Shown: piece after piece, positions 16,970 through 26,314 of the stretch
Numbering within the stretch: the first letter of the stretch is position 1
How the letters are laid out: every line of letters begins with the position of its first letter
Source of the DNA: JAEUIE01 sp046350055
GTDB lineage: Bacteria > Planctomycetota > Planctomycetia > Gemmatales > HRBIN36
Reading direction: 5' to 3'
NCBI GenBank assembly: GCA_046350055.1
Contig: JAXMBC010000001.1
Coordinates: 2,294,001-2,358,000 of the forward strand
Length of the DNA stretch: 64,000 nucleotides
The notes under the pieces: model-generated
Database searches by the model: none
Told to the model about the DNA's origin: nothing
What the model saw: the letters and a program-made list of their open reading frames with translations, nothing else
Translations under genes and position numbers: made by a program

Positions 16970-19900
16970 ATGCCTCGCCTGTTCGATCGTTTCGTTGCAA
17001 GCAACATTAAACCACGTCAACTTAAGCCAGTTTTGGAGATACTGGAAGATCGTTGCGTTCTTGACGCTTGGGGCTTGAACCTCGATTTCGGAACGAGCGC
17101 TTCAGGTGTTGGCCAAGGTTATTTGTCAGTTCCTGTGCAAAAGTTCGATCCCATAACGGGCTATGGCTGGACTGATGTCAGTGCCATTAGTGCTGTAAAT
17201 CGCCCTGATGCGAAGACTTCCACGCTGGACCGTGCCTTTCACACAGGTCAACGTGGAACTTTTCAGATTGCAGTTCCGAATGGTGATTACCAGGTTACGC
17301 TGAGGTTTGGAGACCCGTCTGGTTCGACAGGGCCTATGTTTGGCATACTGGAGAATCGACTCATCTTTTCCAATACAAGCACGGCACCAGGGCAGATCAT
17401 TGAAAAAACATACAAGGTGAAAGTTACTGATCAACAACTCAGTCTGTTGCTGACATCTCGTAAAAGTTCCAGTTCAGGATTCGCTCTGAATTCGATGAAG
17501 ATATTCTCGAATAATGTTGTGAAACCATCGAATATTGCTTTGCAAGGTACTTCCATACTGGAGAATCGGCCAGCAGGCACGGTAGTTGGTACGCTGTCAA
17601 CTACTTATCCAAACGCAGCTGGCAACCGAAATTCTCGTACTACAAGTACTTTCACATTAGTGAGTGGCGACGGTTCAACAGACAATAAAATGTTCTCAAT
17701 TGTCGGCAATAAGCTCGTTACCAACAGCATTCTGGATTATGAAGCCCAGGCAACTCGCACTGTCCGGATCAAGTCAATCGTTGCCGCTGGTTTAAGCTTC
17801 GAAAAAGTCTTCACCATCAATGTGCAGAATGTTAATGAAGCGCCGACTGCACTTTCACTGTCCAATAGTGTATTGCAGAAACAGCCTGCTGCTGGCACCC
17901 TCGTGGGCCTGCTTACCACGACTGATCCTGATCGCGGTGATAGTTTCACCTACAGTCTGGTAACCGGCATGGGTAGCAGAAACAATGACCAATTCGTTGT
18001 GAAAGATGGCAGTCTTATAACCGGGGCGACACTGGCAGCAGGTTCATACAGTATCCGCCTTCGCAGCACCGATGCAGGTGGATTGTTCACTGAACAGGCT
18101 GTTGTCATCACGGTTAACGATTCTAACCAGGCGCCTACCAATATTACTTTGACCGGATCCTCCATTCTCGAGAACAATCCAGTCGGCACGCTGGTGGGTT
18201 CTTTGTCTACCACTGATCCCAATACAGGGGATACTTTCACCTACTCCCTAGTGAATGGGACAGGCTCGAATGACAACAGCGTATTCGCCATCTCCGGCAA
18301 TCAGCTGATTACGAACAGCATTCTGAATTACGAAGCCCAGCCAACCCGTACCGTTCGCATCAGAACTACTGATGCTGTTGGTTTGAGCTTTGATAAAATC
18401 TTCACCATCACTGTGCAGAATGTGAATGAAGCACCAACTGCCATTTTGCTCTCCAACAACAGTATCCCACAAAACATGCCAGCTGGCACACTGGTTGGCC
18501 AACTGTCGACGACTGATCCTGATCAAGGCGATAGTTTCACGTACAGCCTAGTTAGTGGAACTGGTAGCACCAACAATGTTGGCTTCATAATCCAGGGTAG
18601 TAGTCTCAAAACCAATGCAGCGTTGGCGGTGGGAACATATAGCATTCGTGTTCGCAGTGCTGATGCGGGTGGGCTGTTCTCTGAGCGGGTTCTCGTTATT
18701 ACCGTAAGTGGCATGACCTCGAACCTTTTAGTTAACAAAACAAACCTGCAATATGTTGGAGCTTTCCGCGTCCCACCTTACTACGACAACATTGACGAGT
18801 TCAGCTACGGTGGTACTGCAATTGCATTTAATCCCACCAATAACTCACTGTTTCTTGTGGGACACTACCAGGCTGTTACTGAGATCTCAATACCGTCCAC
18901 GATTGTTAATTCCAGTAATTTAGGCTCTCTAACCACAGCCTCCATGCTGCAGCCTTGGTCTCAAGTATTACAACGTCTCCCTAATCAGTTGACTGGTGCT
19001 TCAGATGGTGCACCGATTGGTGGACTAATAGTGAATGATGGAAAGCTCATTGGAACACAGTACGCTTATTACAGTGGCGCTCCAAGTCAGATAACATCAC
19101 ACTTTGTTATTGATTCACTGAACTTGGATACCGCTAACATTCGCGGATTGTATCAAGTTGGAAATTTGTCCAGGACAGTCGCAGGCTTCATGACACCGGT
19201 TCCAGCAGAGTGGCAGTCTGTTTTGGGGGCGCCTTTTCTTACAGGGCAAGCTGATATCCCAATCATTTCTACTACCTCATCTGGGCCAGCTGCCTTTGGG
19301 TTTGATCCTAATCAACTGACTGGTCCAGAGACAAACATTATCCCTGCAACCCCCTATTTGTACTACCCCGTGGGTATGCCATTAGGAGCCTATGTAGGGC
19401 CAGCAAACCCTCTTCAAAGCGGCACGACATCAATCAATGGCATGGTTTTCGTACCTGGCTCACGTTCTGTCCTATTCTTTGGCAAGACTGGCACGAATTA
19501 TACTGGGTATGGAGATGACTTTGAGTGGGGAGACATAAACGATTTTGGGAAAGGTCCCCATTCACTCAATGGCGAGTATACCTATCAGGTTTGGGCATAC
19601 GATGTTAACGATTTCGTAGCCGTCAAGCTAGGCCTTAAGCAGCCATGGGAGCTTCAACCTTATAATACTTGGAATTTTGATTTTCCGATTTCTGGTGGTA
19701 ACAAACAAATCGGAGGCGTAGCCTTCGATCCGTCGTCTGGAAGGATCTACATATCCTCGATGAATCAAGATCGCGAAGTTCCATACAGCAGCTTACCACT
19801 AGTTCAGGTTTTCCAGATCAATCTGACACCACCTACTAGTCCACTTACACCACAAATTGGCACTTTGGCAGTTACTCCAACTAATCTGCAACCTGGAGCA

Positions 19901-20191
19901 GTACAGATTGGAACACAATTAACTCTGACAGCTGGTAACGTCTATGCTATCCAGCCTGGTCATTCCATTACTCAAGTTGCATTTTATCTCGACAGCAACA
20001 ACGACGGCATTCTACAACAAGGATCTGATCAACTACTCGGCTACGGAAGCCAACTGAGTAGTAATCATACCTCTACCGTGCAAATATCAACAAGCAGTCT
20101 GAGTTCAGGACGGCAAACTGTCTTCGCCCAAGTTCTGGACAGCGGTAATCTGCTTGGGGATACTATTGCTACTTCTTTTATGCTTTTTTAG
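16970..20191 (+). CDS. Large cadherin-repeat surface protein with planctomycete LEDR motif
   Basis: About 1073 residues. The N-terminus has KPVLEILEDRCVLDA (about 22-36), the LEDR-type motif at the start of many planctomycete giant surface proteins in place of an ordinary signal peptide. A malectin-like carbohydrate-binding region follows (LNLDFGTS, GYGW; about 38-185). Then come four cadherin-like repeats of about 100 residues in an A-B-A-B order: A at about 188 and 391 (SILEN...VGTLSTT), B at about 293 and 490. Residues 585-950 look like a beta-propeller-type domain, and a final Ig-like domain with LDSNNDG spans 955-1073. It is probably a cell-surface or matrix adhesin. The ATG at 16970 has GGAG ten bases upstream; an in-frame ATG at 16937 is possible. 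Confidence 0.85.
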   Translation: MPRLFDRFVASNIKPRQLKPVLEILEDRCVLDAWGLNLDFGTSASGVGQGYLSVPVQKFDPITGYGWTDVSAISAVNRPDAKTSTLDRAFHTGQRGTFQIAVPNGDYQVTLRFGDPSGSTGPMFGILENRLIFSNTSTAPGQIIEKTYKVKVTDQQLSLLLTSRKSSSSGFALNSMKIFSNNVVKPSNIALQGTSILENRPAGTVVGTLSTTYPNAAGNRNSRTTSTFTLVSGDGSTDNKMFSIVGNKLVTNSILDYEAQATRTVRIKSIVAAGLSFEKVFTINVQNVNEAPTALSLSNSVLQKQPAAGTLVGLLTTTDPDRGDSFTYSLVTGMGSRNNDQFVVKDGSLITGATLAAGSYSIRLRSTDAGGLFTEQAVVITVNDSNQAPTNITLTGSSILENNPVGTLVGSLSTTDPNTGDTFTYSLVNGTGSNDNSVFAISGNQLITNSILNYEAQPTRTVRIRTTDAVGLSFDKIFTITVQNVNEAPTAILLSNNSIPQNMPAGTLVGQLSTTDPDQGDSFTYSLVSGTGSTNNVGFIIQGSSLKTNAALAVGTYSIRVRSADAGGLFSERVLVITVSGMTSNLLVNKTNLQYVGAFRVPPYYDNIDEFSYGGTAIAFNPTNNSLFLVGHYQAVTEISIPSTIVNSSNLGSLTTASMLQPWSQVLQRLPNQLTGASDGAPIGGLIVNDGKLIGTQYAYYSGAPSQITSHFVIDSLNLDTANIRGLYQVGNLSRTVAGFMTPVPAEWQSVLGAPFLTGQADIPIISTTSSGPAAFGFDPNQLTGPETNIIPATPYLYYPVGMPLGAYVGPANPLQSGTTSINGMVFVPGSRSVLFFGKTGTNYTGYGDDFEWGDINDFGKGPHSLNGEYTYQVWAYDVNDFVAVKLGLKQPWELQPYNTWNFDFPISGGNKQIGGVAFDPSSGRIYISSMNQDREVPYSSLPLVQVFQINLTPPTSPLTPQIGTLAVTPTNLQPGAVQIGTQLTLTAGNVYAIQPGHSITQVAFYLDSNNDGILQQGSDQLLGYGSQLSSNHTSTVQISTSSLSSGRQTVFAQVLDSGNLLGDTIATSFMLF

Positions 20192-20216
20192 GCATCGTCT
20201 TTCCAGAAACAAACTA

Positions 20217-20249
20217 TTGATCGGAAGCGGCTTGGCTACTTCCGATCAA
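20217..20249. terminator. Bidirectional terminator hairpin
   Basis: TTGATCGGAAG (20217-20227) and CTTCCGATCAA (20239-20249) form a perfect 11-base-pair stem around an 11-base loop between two convergent genes; the right arm reaches into the last codons of the FkbM gene. There is no strong T-run on either side, but position and symmetry fit a shared terminator. Confidence 0.65.
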
Positions 20250-21016
20250 TGCGATTTGTTAGTTGCGATCCCTACAAAGATATCGCCATATTCATAGCCT
20301 TTCATATTGGGGATATATCTTTTGAAGTAATCCAAGAAATCAGCTTTTGTCAATGGTTCAAAAGTTGCCAGACAAGGCACTTCAGCTGGAGCTACATTAA
20401 TGGTCAATTCGCCAAACTGTGCCAAGTACTCAAGGCAATCAATAGCTCGAGTTGGACCTTCCTGCTTCGTATGATACTCAAACGAAATCATAGGGATCGG
20501 CTGACTCAGGCCCTTCAATACCTCCAGTTCAAAGCCTTCTACGTCAATTTTACAGAAGTTGGGTACGCCGTATTTTGCGATCATCCTGTCTAGTGTACTG
20601 ACGGGCACTTCAAGATTTCCCACTTGTTCACCCTGCCAGTCTTTCAGAAGGCTGGATTTCGTCCGATAACTCATGATATAGAGAGTCATTTGCCCTGGTG
20701 CCTGACCAAGTGCTGTCTGTTCGATAGTGAGTTTAGATTGCTGCCCTAAGCGAGACTCGATTTCCTTGATACACTCTGGTTGAGGTTCAAATGCAACAAC
20801 CTTCGCTCCGAGTCTTAGAAAGACTTCTGTTTTCAATCCATAATTCGCCCCAACATCAAAGCACAAACTATTGGGCTTGACGAACTGTGAATAGAAGTCT
20901 AATTCCTTCTGAAAATCATGTAACTCTTTCCGGTTGATAACATGGCGATTTACCCAGCGAAGGCTACGGTAAAGACCCAAGCGATAACCCCAGGATTTAA
21001 TTAAGGTGTACGACAT
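20246..21016 (-). CDS. FkbM-family SAM methyltransferase
   Basis: A 256-residue O-methyltransferase of the FkbM family. The SAM-binding loop is CFDVGANYGLKTEVFL (about 50-65), followed by the acidic VAFEPQP motif and the family-typical KIDVEGFELEVLKGL near 165. These enzymes methylate sugar hydroxyls on glycans or secondary metabolites; in this locus a glycan substrate is likely. The ATG at 21016 (GGGGGT upstream) is preferred; an in-frame GTG at 21034 adds six residues. The gene is divergent from the neighbouring glycosyltransferase gene and convergent with the surface-protein gene. Confidence 0.88.
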   Translation of the reverse strand: MSYTLIKSWGYRLGLYRSLRWVNRHVINRKELHDFQKELDFYSQFVKPNSLCFDVGANYGLKTEVFLRLGAKVVAFEPQPECIKEIESRLGQQSKLTIEQTALGQAPGQMTLYIMSYRTKSSLLKDWQGEQVGNLEVPVSTLDRMIAKYGVPNFCKIDVEGFELEVLKGLSQPIPMISFEYHTKQEGPTRAIDCLEYLAQFGELTINVAPAEVPCLATFEPLTKADFLDYFKRYIPNMKGYEYGDIFVGIATNKSH

Positions 21017-21309
21017 AGCCGAATCAACCCCCACAAAAAGCAGGTATTACAACACAACGACCAGATGATTGCAGCCAATTGCAGCGTATTGAATGGTTGC
21101 GCAATTCAATTGGCGACAACAGTATATATAGTGATTTGGCAAGGCCATTGACTTCTTGTCAATGCTCAAATGTAGCGAGATTGATGAGCAACAAACAGGG
21201 CTTTCAATGAAATTCGCTATGGCATCCAGCACATTGGAATGCAATACTGTGAACGTCCAAATCGTTACCTTGCGATGCTCCTTATCTTCAAGGTGAGTTT
21301 TCAATACAG

Positions 21310-22449
21310 ATGACCCAGATTGAACAAGCACGACCATGCAACATTATTCGTGTTGGCCTGACCGAAGGTCATGGGATGGCAAGCGAAGCCAGCCAGTTTC
21401 CACCTTACGGAGTTGAATATTCTTTTCTCATTCCGAAGCAGTCACGCTCATGCTGGATCCGCAGCCCTATCAAGGGGTTCATGAGGGACTACGAATATGA
21501 GAATCAGGATCTTATCGAGGCAATTCTAAGTCCCATTAGGACAGATCGTCGCTGGATTCTGTCGCTTTCGAATTTCATGGAAGCCGTAGCGTTTAGTTTT
21601 AAGGCTATTCCGTTGCCTCTCGCTCTGCGCGTTGCCTACATTAAGAGCCTTCTAGTTAAAGAGAACTGTAAAAAGATCTACTTTTGGAGTCAAGCTGGTC
21701 GAGATACACTGCTGAATTACGGTAAATTAACTGATAGGCGCGTGTTGAACAAAGTCGATGTTGTTTATCCTGCCATTCGGAAAGCTCCTGAAGAATTGAT
21801 CAGATTCCATGATGATGTCCAACATGTCAATCTCCTATTCACGGGCTACTTCTTCCGTAAGGGTGGCGTCAATGTCATTGATGCCTTTGAACGTGCTCAA
21901 AAAATATACCCGAACATTAAGCTGAGGCTTTGTTGTGGTGAGACGATCGATTTTGTCACTCCAAATAATGCTCTTAAAGAGGAATACCTAAAGAGGATTC
22001 ACGGAAATCCAAACATATTGATGGCTCGCGCCACCCGTAATGAACTCGTTCAGGAGATATTGCCCAATACTGATGTTTTTCTGGTCCCCACCTATGTGGA
22101 AACATTTGGTTTTGCAATCCTTGAAGCTATGGCTTATGGGTTGCCAATCATCTCAACAACACACTTTGCAATTCCGGAAATGATTGAGCATAACGTTAAC
22201 GGTCTTTTGATCGATACAAGCAAGTATGATTGCGAGAGTCTCTTCCGTGGATATGTTGTTAATAGGATTCCGATGGACTTCCGTGAATACGTAACTGAAA
22301 TGCTATTCACATATATGTGCCAACTGATCGAATCAGCCCAATTGCGCAAACGACTGGGAATATCGGCAATGCAAACGGCTCGAACGAAGTTCTCTTTTGA
22401 ATCACGAAATGCCAAGATGCTTGCTATCTATCAGGAAGCATTGAAGTAA
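21310..22449 (+). CDS. Glycosyltransferase, GT4-like
   Basis: A 379-residue GT-B fold glycosyltransferase. The C-terminal donor-binding half is clear: LLFTGYFFRKGGVNVIDAF (about 177), the PTYVETFGFAILEAMAYGLPII segment with the E-x7-E motif (about 258-280) and IPEMIEHNVNGLLID. The N-terminal half is divergent, as usual for acceptor domains. It likely adds a sugar to the exopolysaccharide repeat unit; the sugar cannot be predicted. The ATG at 21310 has only a weak upstream AGGTGAG. It is followed after 30 bases by an acyltransferase gene on the same strand, forming a two-gene unit. Confidence 0.85.
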   Translation: MTQIEQARPCNIIRVGLTEGHGMASEASQFPPYGVEYSFLIPKQSRSCWIRSPIKGFMRDYEYENQDLIEAILSPIRTDRRWILSLSNFMEAVAFSFKAIPLPLALRVAYIKSLLVKENCKKIYFWSQAGRDTLLNYGKLTDRRVLNKVDVVYPAIRKAPEELIRFHDDVQHVNLLFTGYFFRKGGVNVIDAFERAQKIYPNIKLRLCCGETIDFVTPNNALKEEYLKRIHGNPNILMARATRNELVQEILPNTDVFLVPTYVETFGFAILEAMAYGLPIISTTHFAIPEMIEHNVNGLLIDTSKYDCESLFRGYVVNRIPMDFREYVTEMLFTYMCQLIESAQLRKRLGISAMQTARTKFSFESRNAKMLAIYQEALK

Positions 22450-22479
22450 CAATGGTCTTGACTCAGAACGAGAGGAATT

Positions 22480-23541
22480 GTGAACAATCGTAACGGAGCC
22501 TTGGATGTTCTACGCGCGTTAGCCATTATTATGGTGGTGAATTGCCACGCCGTCAGCACATTGATAACCGATGGCACACTTTCTGTGCTTCAACTTGGCG
22601 GCAAAGGAGTTGATCTGTTCTTTGTGCTCAGTGGCTGGTTGCTGGGATCGCAGTTATGTATCGAACTCAAGCAAACCGGCAAAATCGAAGTAGTCCGTTT
22701 CTGGACGCGCCGTTGGCTTCGAACTTTGCCCGCTTACTTTGCTGTTCTTGCTTTGACCTTACTTCAACAGCTATTGCTAAAACCACAGCCCATCTTCGAT
22801 TGGCGTTATTTCTTCTTCCTACAGAATTACCCACCAACCATGCCCTATTTCGGAGTCAGTTGGTCATTGTGTGTTGAAGAGCATTTCTATTTGCTTGTAG
22901 CCCCATGCATGCTGTTGGGCTATTACAATCGTCCAAGTAGATGGATACTCTTAATTCTACTACTCGTGCCAACCGTCTGTCGCTTTATGGGATGGTATAC
23001 CGAATTAATTGAAACGCACGTAAGGTACGATCAATGTGCTGCTGGGGTAATGCTAGCAGTTGTTTCTGTTTTCGCTCCTTCACTTTGGGCTTGGGTCGCA
23101 CGGCTTGCTTGGCCGATTGCTGGTTTCGGATTAGCGTTGGCTGGGATAAATATCCTCAGACGGATGCAAGTGCTGGATGGAGCAGATTTTGATTCGCTGG
23201 TCTGGACTTTTATCTTCGGCAGTATGGTGCTACTAGCAGTGATATCTCTCAAGGACACAATTTGGAGCCAAGCCAGATGGATTCGTTACTTGGCTAATCG
23301 TGCGTATTCCGTCTACCTGCTCCACATTGAAGCCCTGGCTATTGTAAAGAAACTGCCAGAGCTACCATTTCCGGTTGCTCTTGCATTGACTTGGATAATT
23401 AGCCTAGCACTTTCGGAGATGTTGTATCGATTTCTTGAACGCCCTATCATGAACGCCAGGGAGTGGTTTTCATGGAGCCGATCATTGCGCCAATTGGAAC
23501 CAAAGCAAGCACCCCCAGAAACTATTATTTCACAACGATAG
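22480..23541 (+). CDS. Acyltransferase 3 family membrane protein
   Basis: A 353-residue polytopic membrane O-acyltransferase (OafA/ExoZ type). The start NRNGALDVLRALAIIMVV with the catalytic-type His in VNCHA (about residue 22), GVDLFFVLSGWLLG (about 46), WTRRWLRTLPAYF and SWSLCVEEHFYLL are all family marks. About ten membrane spans are visible. It probably acetylates the polysaccharide in the inner membrane. The start is GTG at 22480, with AGAGGA just upstream. It is downstream of the GT4-like gene in the same direction. Confidence 0.9.
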   Translation: MNNRNGALDVLRALAIIMVVNCHAVSTLITDGTLSVLQLGGKGVDLFFVLSGWLLGSQLCIELKQTGKIEVVRFWTRRWLRTLPAYFAVLALTLLQQLLLKPQPIFDWRYFFFLQNYPPTMPYFGVSWSLCVEEHFYLLVAPCMLLGYYNRPSRWILLILLLVPTVCRFMGWYTELIETHVRYDQCAAGVMLAVVSVFAPSLWAWVARLAWPIAGFGLALAGINILRRMQVLDGADFDSLVWTFIFGSMVLLAVISLKDTIWSQARWIRYLANRAYSVYLLHIEALAIVKKLPELPFPVALALTWIISLALSEMLYRFLERPIMNAREWFSWSRSLRQLEPKQAPPETIISQR

Positions 23542-23619
23542 ATCAACATCTGAACAGGTTGCTAGCTCCGCACTGATTTGTGTCAGCAAACACTGAATTG
23601 GAGTGCGACTTTACAGATA

Positions 23620-25161
23620 CTACCTCCCCATCACCGCACTCTTCATCTTTTCCCACTTGGACTGCCTCTCCTTTTCCAGGATGGCGATTCGTTTGCTGAT
23701 CCATACATGGGAATCAATAGGTGGTCCTTCTTTCTCCATGGATGGAATTGATGGTGCCTTGTGCTTCTTCTGAATCTCTACGTGTTTGTCTCTTCCAGCT
23801 ACCGTATCAGTTGTCGCGTTGCCATTCGCTGGAAGATTCATTGACGAAGGTGATTGTCGGTTCGATTCCTTTGTGTCTGGTGGAGTTGTCGTCAACAAGC
23901 TCTGGCGTAGTTCCAGCAGTTCTTTGTTGAGTTTACCCAATTCTGCAAGTTCTTCCCGGATCATGCTCATCTGTTGTTGCTGAAGATTCTTCATGAACTC
24001 GCCCATCATTTCCATGTTCATGCGCATCTGCGTCATCATCTCCTGCTGCATTTGCTTCATGCATTGCATCAATCCATCCATGAGCCCGAAGTCGTCGATA
24101 GTTTCTCTGCTCGAAGCCTGTTGCGTAACCTGTGGAGCAGAACGAGTCAACTTGATGTGAGGTGCAATGAAGATATTTGCCTTCGACTTCACTAACGAAG
24201 TTGAGGAGGCTGCCACCAGTTGCGTGTTGTTGGGCGTCTCTGGTGTTGGCAAGACATGCTCATCAAAACGATGCTCACTTACAACAATGGCTGAAGACGA
24301 AGTGGGCGTGTGCGGCAAGAGTAGGGGTTGATTGACTGGTACCGAAATCCTGGCAGATGAAATCATCACCTCGGCTGGCTCAGTAACTGCTTTCTGCGAA
24401 GTAACAGGATCAGGTGATGCGACTGACTTGTGCTCATTAACAGATTTACGAACGCTCTCCTTTGGTACAACTTGAAACGCAAACGTGTAGCTGCCGATGG
24501 CGATAGTATCATGATGATTCAACAATGCAGATTGACAGCGATGGCCGTTGACCTTTAGGCCGAGCCTGCTCTTCAGATCTATGATCCAGTATTTTCCATC
24601 ATTGGTTCTCACAATACTAGCGTGGACACGGGAGAGCCCTTCCTCTTCAAGTTCCAGATTGCAGTATTTGCTTTTTCCAATGGTGGTTAGCTGACTTTGT
24701 AAAGGCAGGATCTGTTGATCCTGCAACACCAGTTGAGCTTCAGAAGTCGACGGCGTCTTGTATCGCGTCAGGAATGGCTTGGTATTGGGTGCCCCGTGCG
24801 CTCGGCACCTGGTTTCTCCAACTGGTTGTTCCAGAGTGATGGTATAGGGTCCGATCCGAATCCATTCATCCGCATCGAGCCAGCCGTACAGACGGGGTTT
24901 GTCTTTCCAGAATATCCACTTCCTGCTATGCATGTCGACACAGAAGAGCCTGCCATCGAGCACTTGCAGATAGGCGTGCTGGACACTGATATCAGGATAG
25001 GGCAAGGAGATATCGCATTGAGCGTGCCTGCCGATGATGGCGTAAGGTTTTTCAATTACAAATTTGGTAGCCTTCTGACCATTGTGTAACGACGCAACCA
25101 GCGAGATGGGACGCATCTGTCCGCAACTTTTCGCCAGAAGTTCGTCAACAGGCGGGGACAT
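23620..25161 (-). CDS. Double FHA-domain protein with Met-rich coiled coil
   Basis: A 513-residue cytoplasmic-looking protein without signal or membrane span. Two forkhead-associated domains are seen: FHA1 about 35-110 (AIIGRHAQCDISLPYPDISVQHA) and FHA2 about 160-235 (TIGKSKYCNLEL, LSRVHASI, KSRLGLKVNGH). FHA domains bind phosphothreonine, so this is probably a phospho-dependent scaffold. A low-complexity Ser/Pro/Val linker follows, then at about 357-405 an extraordinary Met/Gln-rich amphipathic helix (LMQCMKQMQQEMMTQ and further Met repeats), then a Lys-rich C-terminus. FHA1 has GR and a degenerate SxxH. No kinase is adjacent. The ATG at 25161 lacks a clear ribosome site. Confidence 0.85.
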   Translation of the reverse strand: MSPPVDELLAKSCGQMRPISLVASLHNGQKATKFVIEKPYAIIGRHAQCDISLPYPDISVQHAYLQVLDGRLFCVDMHSRKWIFWKDKPRLYGWLDADEWIRIGPYTITLEQPVGETRCRAHGAPNTKPFLTRYKTPSTSEAQLVLQDQQILPLQSQLTTIGKSKYCNLELEEEGLSRVHASIVRTNDGKYWIIDLKSRLGLKVNGHRCQSALLNHHDTIAIGSYTFAFQVVPKESVRKSVNEHKSVASPDPVTSQKAVTEPAEVMISSARISVPVNQPLLLPHTPTSSSAIVVSEHRFDEHVLPTPETPNNTQLVAASSTSLVKSKANIFIAPHIKLTRSAPQVTQQASSRETIDDFGLMDGLMQCMKQMQQEMMTQMRMNMEMMGEFMKNLQQQQMSMIREELAELGKLNKELLELRQSLLTTTPPDTKESNRQSPSSMNLPANGNATTDTVAGRDKHVEIQKKHKAPSIPSMEKEGPPIDSHVWISKRIAILEKERQSKWEKMKSAVMGR

Positions 25162-25207
25162 GGCGTAGTTTCACTGTAGAGATGCAAGTTCGCTTGTAGT
25201 AATGCAA

Positions 25208-25239
25208 AAAGTGTGACGATTGATACATCGTCACACTTT
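25208..25239 (-). terminator. Intrinsic terminator of PEP-CTERM gene
   Basis: A perfect 12-base-pair stem AAAGTGTGACGA/TCGTCACACTTT with an eight-base loop lies about 75 bases after the stop of the PEP-CTERM gene. On the minus strand the right arm runs into a stretch of five T residues, as expected for an intrinsic terminator. It separates this gene from the FHA gene. Confidence 0.8.
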
Positions 25240-25312
25240 CAGAATTTCATCTTATCACACCGGCTAACCACACTGCAAGAGTCTGGGCGACAATTACTGT
25301 GTAATTCCAGTA

Positions 25313-26158
25313 TTAGACTGCTGCAATTGCCTTGCGACGACGCAGTAAGTTGTAGCCACCTACACAGGCGAATGCCATACCAGCGAGGACGACACCTGCG
25401 GGAGCGGGAACGGGAGGGATGCTGTTATAAGTACCGGGACTAACCAATGTAATTTGATCTTGGATTCCAATGTTGTCAAGCCCGACAAAAAATTGAGAAG
25501 CGCTATTTGCATTATATGTTATATCTGCAAGAGTAATAGCACTTAATATACCACTTACAGCGGTATTATATGCTGCTCCGTTTGCGCCAGAATAAGGATC
25601 AAGATTGGCTCCGTATACAATTTCCCAAATTGCAGCCTGGAGTTGACCATTAGTGTAGCCAGCGCTAATGAAGCCAGCGTTATCCAACAAATCAGCAAGA
25701 ACTTGAAGTTGATGTGCAGCCGTGGGTCCCATAGGGTTTGGCAAGCTTGCTTTTGGTAAACCTGATAGATCTTTTACAAGGGTGTAGTTTACAACGTTAG
25801 TAGTATCGTAAATGTACTCGCGCAATTCAATGCAAAAACTCGTCACAGGTGTATTATTGCTGCCAAGTGCAGTGGAAAGACTTGGGGTGTTTACCTGGTT
25901 AATTCCTTGATTACCACCAATATTGGAAGTTAGATCATTACGTACGTTCCAATTGAAAGTGCCAGGGTTCGTACTTCCGTTTACAGTGCCCTGGCTTGTC
26001 CCATGCAAAGTATAACTTAACCCTGGGCCATCATTGTGGCCTTGGTATTTCAGATTTAAACTGTCCGCTTGGACACTGGTAGGTGCAAATAGTAGGGCGA
26101 TCGTAGCTAGTACGAGCAATCTCTTGCCGTACTTCGTAATCAATCCTCTTGCGAACAT
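25313..26158 (-). CDS. PEP-CTERM-type sorted surface protein
   Basis: A 281-residue exported protein. A long basic-then-hydrophobic signal peptide spans residues 1-32 (cleavage near SVQA-DS). The mature region is Gly/Asn/Thr-rich with the segment QLQAAIWEIVYG, seen in some PEP-CTERM proteins with a thioester-like surface fold. The C-terminus has the tripartite sorting signal: PPVPAPAG, then a hydrophobic span of about 19 residues, then a basic NLLRRRK cluster. This makes it a likely exosortase substrate, and a complete exosortase gene lies at 58.7-59.6 kb. The ATG has AAGGAG six bases upstream. It has its own promoter candidate and terminator, so it is a single-gene unit. Confidence 0.9.
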   Translation of the reverse strand: MFARGLITKYGKRLLVLATIALLFAPTSVQADSLNLKYQGHNDGPGLSYTLHGTSQGTVNGSTNPGTFNWNVRNDLTSNIGGNQGINQVNTPSLSTALGSNNTPVTSFCIELREYIYDTTNVVNYTLVKDLSGLPKASLPNPMGPTAAHQLQVLADLLDNAGFISAGYTNGQLQAAIWEIVYGANLDPYSGANGAAYNTAVSGILSAITLADITYNANSASQFFVGLDNIGIQDQITLVSPGTYNSIPPVPAPAGVVLAGMAFACVGGYNLLRRRKAIAAV

Positions 26159-26234
26159 AGCCCACTCCTTAGAAAGTGTCTTCTCGTGGAGAAAGTTTGT
26201 AGGAGAACTTCCCCGTTTCGGGCGATAGATGTAC

Positions 26235-26263
26235 TTTTTACCCGAGCCCTAACAAGCTGTCAA
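26235..26263 (-). promoter_or_regulatory. Promoter candidate for PEP-CTERM gene
   Basis: On the minus strand TTGACA (26263-26258), a 17-base spacer and TAAAAA (26240-26235), about 75 bases before the PEP-CTERM start codon. The -35 is perfect consensus, and the spacing is ideal. Confidence 0.5.
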
Positions 26264-26314
26264 TCAGATTCCAAGGAAAAATTTGACATTCACCATTTCT
26301 AAACTATGCCCATT

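Noticed and set aside
21147..21163. Inverted repeat ATTGAC/GTCAAT in the FkbM/glycosyltransferase intergenic region
   Set aside because: Only six base pairs and AT-rich; could be an operator but chance is as likely.
23620..25161. CRISPR or tandem-repeat array suggested by the repeated CAT/TTC pattern near 24000-24080
   Set aside because: The pattern is codon repetition in the Met-rich helix, without spacers.
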